DNA of 10,760 nt from Flavobacteriales bacterium (GTDB lineage Bacteria; Bacteroidota; Bacteroidia; Flavobacteriales; BACL11). Where the stretch lies: the NCBI GenBank assembly GCA_002730985.1, contig PCBP01000066.1:1-10760 (forward strand). Reading direction: 5' to 3'. The notes beneath the pieces were generated by a model, which saw only the letters and a program-made list of their open reading frames with translations, was not told the origin of the DNA and made no database searches. Below are positions 6,062-10,760 of the stretch, piece by piece; the stretch's first letter is position 1; every line of letters begins with the position of its first letter. Made by a program: the position numbers and the translations under genes.

Positions 6062-7544
6062 AAATATCTTCTTTTGTTTTTGGCTGCTCAACACCCCTCC
6101 ATTTAAACCCTTCAAGAAAACGATTCTTTTCTTCTAAGTCTTGGTAAGGGATAGTGATTGAATTTGGTCTTATCTCATAATTAACCATATCTAATTTATT
6201 TTCTTTAAAGTAAAGCGTTAAATTACTACACTCTGTATAATTAAGCCCAATTTTATCATTAGTTCTTTCATCAGCCACAATAAATATGCTTTGACCATTT
6301 CCCTCAACATCCATACTGTTTATTCTATTGTCAATAAAGTAGGCAGTCATATGTCTTCCCCTTATTTGGTTGTAGTCTAAGGAGTCTTCCTGAGAGATAA
6401 CCATAGGAGAGGATTTTAATAACATAGCCTTTATATTACCTTTTTTTATTAAAAACTGAAGGCTGTCAGCTGTTATTTGAAATCCATCTGACCATATAAT
6501 AGGATGATTGAACATCTCCAATATTGAATCTGAAAAACTATAACTTAAGGAATCACATTTGCCTTGTAAGTCTTCTCTGAAGAACTTCACTTTATTATAT
6601 GCTAATATTCTCTTAGCTCCAACTTTTTGATAGCTAACAAACTTCTCAGCATTCATAAAAAGAGTGTCCTCTTTAAATAACATTTGCAATAAAGGAGTGC
6701 CAGTTATTTCTATAAGTTCTTTTTTTTCAAAATATTCTGCAAAATCACCAAATACTGCAATATTTTCTGCTGTATCAATTACCTCTACATTTTTGACTGC
6801 ATTTGCATATCCTAAGCTCTTGTTATAATAAAGACTGTCTCCTTTTAATAGGTGTTCCTTATTAGAGATATAGGCATTCTTACTGAATTGTGAAATATTT
6901 GTCTTTGTATTGTACCAACCGTTTTCACAATATATTGTTTTGTTTTCTGAAATAATATGTGAAGGCCCAAAGAAGTAAGTAATCTCGCTATTAGAGTTAT
7001 AATGCATATTGTCAGTAATAATATTATAATCTTTAGCGATTACTGAGACAGAATCTCTAAATATAAAATAATGATTATTAGAGTGGTATTCACCTTTTTT
7101 AGAATTTATAGTTTTCTCATTGTCAATAATTTTCCCAGCAAAAGGATAGGTGGCAATATTAGACTTTAGATTATAAAATATCTGATGTGTTTCTAAGCTC
7201 ATGTATTTATCTACAAGTAAAACATTTCCCTCTATCTGGATTTTATTCTCTGAGCCAAAATAGGTAAGGCTCTCTCCAGTGATCATCAGAGTGTCTCCTT
7301 GTGTGATCGTTATTTCTCCAAAGGCTTCCATTTTGTCTTTGTTTGGATAATGATATGCTGAGTCGCAATACATGACAGCATTGTTATGCTTAAAAGAAAC
7401 ATTCCCAATTAAACGCCAATAATCAGGGTGCTTGTTGGCGTCTGCAAAACTGTTGTCAGCATTTAAGATTTCTATTCTTTTACTTGTTTGAGCATTCAAC
7501 GAAACACTCAAAATTACTAGAAAACTATAAAATAGAATTTTCAA
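6051..7544 (-). CDS. OstA/LptA-like periplasmic LPS-transport protein, TTG start
   Basis: A 497-residue secreted protein of the OstA_2 (LptA/LptD N-domain-like) type, expected to form a beta-jellyroll stack that carries lipopolysaccharide across the periplasm. Residues 1-18 are a signal peptide (MKILFYSF...SLNA|Q). The mature part repeats the family pattern of paired short strands: DYWRLIGNVSFKHNNAVMYCDS at 41-62 region, then MEAFGEITITQGDTL at 72-86, IEGNVLL at 104-110, and later repeats around 230-255, 312-335 and 355-375 with recurrent D-SL-Y and NV motifs. The start is TTG: the purA stop lies in the same frame only three bases upstream, and the next ATG is inside the mature domain (residue 58), so TTG at 7544 is the only start that keeps the signal peptide. 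Probably translated by re-initiation after purA. Shorter than a full LptD and without its barrel. I leave the symbol blank because LptA naming for these long proteins is not settled. Confidence 0.88.
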   Translation of the reverse strand: MKILFYSFLVILSVSLNAQTSKRIEILNADNSFADANKHPDYWRLIGNVSFKHNNAVMYCDSAYHYPNKDKMEAFGEITITQGDTLMITGESLTYFGSENKIQIEGNVLLVDKYMSLETHQIFYNLKSNIATYPFAGKIIDNEKTINSKKGEYHSNNHYFIFRDSVSVIAKDYNIITDNMHYNSNSEITYFFGPSHIISENKTIYCENGWYNTKTNISQFSKNAYISNKEHLLKGDSLYYNKSLGYANAVKNVEVIDTAENIAVFGDFAEYFEKKELIEITGTPLLQMLFKEDTLFMNAEKFVSYQKVGAKRILAYNKVKFFREDLQGKCDSLSYSFSDSILEMFNHPIIWSDGFQITADSLQFLIKKGNIKAMLLKSSPMVISQEDSLDYNQIRGRHMTAYFIDNRINSMDVEGNGQSIFIVADERTNDKIGLNYTECSNLTLYFKENKLDMVNYEIRPNSITIPYQDLEEKNRFLEGFKWRGVEQPKTKEDIFIE

Positions 7545-7547
7545 CCT

Positions 7548-8810
7548 TTATCTAAAAAGAGTTTGTTTTCTGTCAGGCCCTACTGATATAATTGAAATAG
7601 GAACCTCTAACACTTCTTCTAGCCAAGCAATATATTTATGTAATGCCTGTGGTGCATCGGATAGACTTTCTAATTCCATTATATTCATTTCCCAACCTTC
7701 TAATTCTTTGTAAATAGGAGTAAGCTTTTCATTATCTTCAAATGGTAGATAATCAATCTTTTTTCCATTAAATTCATAATGTAAACAAGCTTTAATAGTT
7801 TTAATGCCTGATAAAACATCAGCTTTCATCATCATTAATTGTGTAACACCATTAATGTTAATAGCATATCTTAATGCAGGAATATCAATCCATCCACATC
7901 TCCTTGGACGACCGGTAGTTGCTCCAAATTCATTACCTATTTTTCCTAATCTTTCACCAACTTCATCAAATAACTCAGATGGAAATGGGCCACTCCCAAC
8001 TCTAGTGCAATACGCTTTAAAGATGCCAAATACCTCGCCGATATTATTTGGGGCTACACCCAGTCCAGTACATGCTCCAGCAGTGATTGTGTTAGATGAT
8101 GTGACAAATGGATAAGAGCCAAAATCAATATCTAACAATGTTCCTTGTGCCCCTTCTGCTAGTATTTTCTTACCCTGTTTAATTGCATTATGTATATAGT
8201 GTTCACTCTCAATATGCTTGAAGCTTCTTAGTGTTTCTAGGCTATCAAACCAGTTAGCTTCTAATGCATCTAATTCATATTCAAAATCATAGAAATCAAG
8301 AATCTGGATATGTTTTCTTTTTAACTTTTCGTATTTCTCTTGAAAATCTACTGAAGAAATATCACCTACTCTTAGACCATTACGACCTGTCTTGTCCATA
8401 TAGGTTGGCCCGATGCCTTTCAGAGTTGAGCCGATCTTCTCTTTTCCTTTTGCTTTCTCTGATGCAGCATCGATTAATTTATGTGTAGGTAGAATCAAAT
8501 GTGCCTTTTTCGAGATTAAAAGTTCTGACATATTAACGGCTAGTTTTCTAATCCCTGTTATCTCATCTTGAAAAATTACAGGATCTATAACGACGCCATT
8601 ACCAATTAGGTTAATAACGCCTTCATGGAATATTCCAGATGGTATTGTGTGAAGCACATGCTTAATTCCATCAAACTCTAATGTATGTCCAGCATTTGGA
8701 CCTCCCTGAAAGCGAGCGATAATATCATATTTAGATGTTAATACATCGACAATCTTTCCTTTTCCTTCATCTCCCCATTGTAGCCCTAATAAAACATCTG
8801 CTTTTGTCAT
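7548..8810 (-). CDS. purA: Adenylosuccinate synthetase PurA
   Basis: Converts IMP, GTP and aspartate to adenylosuccinate, the first step from IMP to AMP; cytosolic homodimer. Complete at 420 residues, the normal bacterial size. Visible motifs: the GTP-binding loop QWGDEGKGK at 11-19 with catalytic Asp14, GGPNAGHT at 36-43 with His42, [11 protein letters not shown] at 127-137, [12 protein letters not shown] at 218-229, [10 protein letters not shown] at 231-240, [10 protein letters not shown] at 298-307 and the C-terminal SVGPDR at 409-414. All expected active-site regions are intact. The ATG overlaps the TGA of the fur gene (ATGA at 8807-8810), and the TAA is followed after three bases by the OstA gene, so the three genes are probably one transcript. 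In E. coli this enzyme is inhibited by ppGpp, which makes the nearby rsh gene notable. Confidence 0.98.
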   Translation of the reverse strand: MTKADVLLGLQWGDEGKGKIVDVLTSKYDIIARFQGGPNAGHTLEFDGIKHVLHTIPSGIFHEGVINLIGNGVVIDPVIFQDEITGIRKLAVNMSELLISKKAHLILPTHKLIDAASEKAKGKEKIGSTLKGIGPTYMDKTGRNGLRVGDISSVDFQEKYEKLKRKHIQILDFYDFEYELDALEANWFDSLETLRSFKHIESEHYIHNAIKQGKKILAEGAQGTLLDIDFGSYPFVTSSNTITAGACTGLGVAPNNIGEVFGIFKAYCTRVGSGPFPSELFDEVGERLGKIGNEFGATTGRPRRCGWIDIPALRYAININGVTQLMMMKADVLSGIKTIKACLHYEFNGKKIDYLPFEDNEKLTPIYKELEGWEMNIMELESLSDAPQALHKYIAWLEEVLEVPISIISVGPDRKQTLFR

Positions 8811-9274
8811 TTATCTGTATTTGTATTACAATTGTCTTTATCAGTACATTCGCCATAAAAATTTAGGGCATGTCTACTTATTTTAAAATTCATATTATCT
8901 TCAATTACATTTTTAATTCCTTGTATTCTAGGATCGCAAAACTCAATTACTTTATCACATTTTATACATACTAAATGATCGTGCTGACGGTTAGAGTATG
9001 ACTTTTCATATTGAGCCTGTGACTTGCCAAACTGGTGTTTTCGAATCAGATGACAATCTAATAAGATGTCTATCGTATTATAAAGTGTAGCACGGCTTAC
9101 ACGGTAATTTTTATTTTTCATTTGAATATACATTGACTCTATGTCGAAATGCCCTTCAAATTCATAAATTTCATTTAGGATTGCATAGCGCTCAGGAGTT
9201 TTTCGATGCTTTTTTTTAATCAGATAATTAGTAAATATCTCATTAACAGTTTTTATTATTCTTTTCTTTGACAC
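8807..9274 (-). CDS. fur: Fur-family metal-dependent repressor, GTG start
   Basis: Winged-helix regulator of 155 residues, cytosolic and dimeric, normally repressing iron-uptake genes when loaded with Fe2+; PerR or Zur roles cannot be excluded. The DNA-binding domain spans about 10-85: KTPERYAIL at 25-33, GHFDIE at 41-46 (His42 in the regulatory metal site), and the recognition helix [12 protein letters not shown] at 60-71. The dimer domain has [11 protein letters not shown] at 96-106 (His98, Asp99, His100, structural Cys103 and Cys106), VIEF at 109-112 and [10 protein letters not shown] at 140-149 (second pair Cys143 and Cys149, CX5C; E. coli Fur has CX4C). The HDH and IEF pattern is closest to Fur. 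GTG is the only reasonable start: an in-frame TAG lies nine codons upstream with no ATG between, and the next internal Met is residue 48. Stop overlaps the purA ATG by 4 bp. Confidence 0.9.
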   Translation of the reverse strand: MSKKRIIKTVNEIFTNYLIKKKHRKTPERYAILNEIYEFEGHFDIESMYIQMKNKNYRVSRATLYNTIDILLDCHLIRKHQFGKSQAQYEKSYSNRQHDHLVCIKCDKVIEFCDPRIQGIKNVIEDNMNFKISRHALNFYGECTDKDNCNTNTDK

Positions 9275-9293
9275 TTTTCCGATAGTAAAAGAA

Positions 9294-9301
9294 CAAAACT
9301 A
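9294..9301 (-). promoter_or_regulatory. Predicted -7 element of the fur-purA-ostA promoter
   Basis: The minus strand reads TAGTTTTG, an exact TAnnTTTG match, ending 19 bases before the fur GTG. Transcription would start near 9287-9290, leaving a leader of about 13-16 bases with a weak GGAAAA just before the GTG. No clear -33 TTTG is present. The 78-bp gap (9275-9352) after rsh shows no strong terminator, so the operon may also be read from rsh. Confidence 0.5.
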
Positions 9302-9312
9302 TAAAATTTTAT
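9301..9312. repeat. 12-bp perfect palindrome abutting the fur promoter
   Basis: ATAAAATTTTAT reads the same on both strands and shares one base with the upstream edge of the predicted -7 element of fur. It does not extend further symmetrically. Its position would suit an operator, for example for Fur autoregulation, but in DNA this AT-rich a palindrome of this length can occur by chance. Confidence 0.3.
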
Positions 9313-9352
9313 TACTTATTTATTAGAAAAAGATAAATAAAGAAGTTTAAAA

Positions 9353-10760
9353 TTAATGATGTTTATAAGTTCTGGTAATTGAAGATATTGCTTTAATTCT
9401 TTTAAGTTTTTTAGTAAGCTCCTTTAAGAATGTGACATTATGTACTTTCAAAGTGATTATACCTTCAAATATCCCATCGTCAGTACTTATATTTATTGAT
9501 TTAATATTTACATGCATCTGATTAGAAATTATTTGAGTGACTTTGTTCATAAGTCCTACGCTGTCAATGCCTTTTATATTAATTGAGGCAACAAAGTCAA
9601 TTACATCCTTAGATATCCATTTTGCTTTGAGTACTCTATATGCATATCTAGAACGTAACTGGATAGAATTTGGACAATCTGATCTATGTACTTTGATGCC
9701 ATCATCAACTGTTAGAAATCCAAATATTATATCCCCGGGTATGGCATTACAACAAACGGCCATCTTGTAATCTAGCACTTCTTCATCATCATTAAAAACA
9801 ATAACCTTATCTGACGTTATATTTGTTTTTATACTAGAAGATGCAGGGCCATAGATTTTATTTTTAATTGTTTGGTACCATCCTCCCTTCTTTAGGCGAA
9901 CAAAGTCTTTAATTTCAGTATTGGAGATAGCACCAGTACCAAATCTAAAGAACAGGTTAATTGAATTGGCTGTATCAAAATGTTTAATAAGTTCTGTTTC
10001 TGTTTGATTAGTTAATTTAACTTTTAGATGCTTCAGTTTTCTTTCTGCAATCTCTTTTCCAACCACAGCAATGATCTTCTTGTCTTCTTTTAATGCAGAT
10101 TTTATTTTTGATTTAGCTCTTGAGGTGACAACAAACCTAAGCCAGTCTTCTCTAGGTCTTTGTTTTTGTGATGTAATAACCTCAACTTGATCTCCACTTT
10201 GAAGTTCATGACTTAATGAGACTAATTTACCATTAACTTTGACACCCATACATTTCAATCCAACATCTGTATGAATCTCAAATGCAAAATCTAGTGCAGT
10301 GCTACCTTTAGGAAAAGTTTTTAAGTCACCTCCAGGGGTAAATATATATATCTCACCTGAGTAAAGGTTAAGTTTAAAGTCATCTATGAAGTCAATAGCA
10401 TTACTCTCAGGGTTTGTTAACAATTCACGAATTTTCTCAATCCAAGCATCTAAAGAAGTTTCTTTATTTCCTTCTTGTTTATACTTCCAATGAGCTGCAT
10501 ACCCTTTTTCAGCAATTTCATCCATTCTTTTACTTCTAATCTGCACTTCTACCCATTTCCCATCATCTCCCATTACAGTCGTATGTAATGATTCGTAGCC
10601 ATTAGCCTTGGGAGTTGAAACCCAATCTCTTAATCTATCAGGATTAGGTGTATAGAAATCAGTAACAATTGAGTATATCCTCCAGCAATCAGCTTTTTCA
10701 TTTTCAAGAGATGAATCAATAATAATTCTAATAGCAAATTTATCAAAGACATTATTGAAG
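9353..10760 (-). CDS. RelA/SpoT-homologue (Rsh) ppGpp synthetase/hydrolase, 5'-truncated
   Basis: Long RelA/SpoT-type protein that makes and probably degrades (p)ppGpp. The frame is open to the window edge, so 468 C-terminal residues are visible of about 730-750; the internal ATG at 10573 (MGDDGKW) is not the start. Visible order: the end of the synthetase domain, with VFDKFAIRI (Asp6), RLRDW, PKANGYESLHTT at 50-61 and EVQIRS at 71-76 (catalytic Glu71); the TGS domain at about 137-197 (IFTPGGDLKTFPKGSTALDFAF); a helical linker; the Cys-containing region with VCCNAIPGD (two Cys near 336-337) and HRSDCPN near 358-364; and a C-terminal ACT domain at about 388-466. The RxRD in RLRDW matches the RXKD signature of bifunctional Rel/SpoT rather than the EXDD of synthetase-only RelA, so I infer a bifunctional enzyme; the HD hydrolase domain is outside the window. 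Fur follows 78 bp downstream on the same strand. Confidence 0.95.
   Translation of the reverse strand, partial: FNNVFDKFAIRIIIDSSLENEKADCWRIYSIVTDFYTPNPDRLRDWVSTPKANGYESLHTTVMGDDGKWVEVQIRSKRMDEIAEKGYAAHWKYKQEGNKETSLDAWIEKIRELLTNPESNAIDFIDDFKLNLYSGEIYIFTPGGDLKTFPKGSTALDFAFEIHTDVGLKCMGVKVNGKLVSLSHELQSGDQVEVITSQKQRPREDWLRFVVTSRAKSKIKSALKEDKKIIAVVGKEIAERKLKHLKVKLTNQTETELIKHFDTANSINLFFRFGTGAISNTEIKDFVRLKKGGWYQTIKNKIYGPASSSIKTNITSDKVIVFNDDEEVLDYKMAVCCNAIPGDIIFGFLTVDDGIKVHRSDCPNSIQLRSRYAYRVLKAKWISKDVIDFVASINIKGIDSVGLMNKVTQIISNQMHVNIKSINISTDDGIFEGIITLKVHNVTFLKELTKKLKRIKAISSITRTYKHH

Noticed and set aside
7804..8115. Plus-strand open frame inside purA
   Set aside because: It is the complement of a well-conserved purA region and shows no protein features of its own.
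1..10760. Search for tRNA, CRISPR, IS ends, toxin-antitoxin or phage genes
   Set aside because: No regular repeats, no cloverleaf-like stretches and no transposase or integrase motifs were seen; gaps between genes are at most 78 bp.

Overview
The window is a compact, AT-rich (clearly below 40% GC by eye) piece of chromosome from a member of the Bacteroidota, most likely a Flavobacteriales-type marine bacterium. Evidence: an OmpA protein with TPR repeats and a PD40 propeller, an OstA-type lipopolysaccharide-transport protein of the Bacteroidota architecture, a fused formiminotransferase-cyclodeaminase, lipoproteins carrying the Cys-bounded GCTD...NY...DDGSC module common in this phylum, no Shine-Dalgarno sites worth the name, and TAnnTTTG promoter elements. 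No tRNA, rRNA, CRISPR array, IS element or phage gene is visible.

Layout. 1-822 (+): 3' part of lpxB (lipid A disaccharide synthase). 812-3739 (-): ftcD (histidine/folate one-carbon metabolism) followed 40 bp later by two overlapping small lipoprotein genes, the last of which runs into lpxB tail to tail. 3807-6061 (+): queE (7-deazaguanine/queuosine pathway) and an outer-membrane TPR-PD40-OmpA protein, joined by a TAATG stop/start overlap. 6051-10760 (-): a run of four genes transcribed in the order rsh (ppGpp synthetase/hydrolase, 5' end outside the window), fur-family repressor, purA, OstA/LptA-like protein; the last three are packed with a 4-bp overlap and a 3-bp gap and probably form one operon behind a promoter at about 9294-9301.

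Biology. Most genes are housekeeping: envelope building (lpxB, OstA/LptA-like, OmpA), nucleotide and folate metabolism (purA, ftcD, queE) and global regulation (rsh, fur). The rsh-fur-purA neighbourhood is a plausible functional link, because adenylosuccinate synthetase is a known ppGpp target. Only about 190 bases lie outside genes, and no stretch longer than 78 bases is non-coding.

I found no convincing undescribed system. The least explained part is the lipoprotein pair at 812-2007. Other points worth checking are the TTG start of the OstA gene placed in frame behind the purA stop, the two close divergent promoter elements between ftcD and queE (queE probably leaderless), and the two convergent gene pairs that each overlap by exactly 11 bp.
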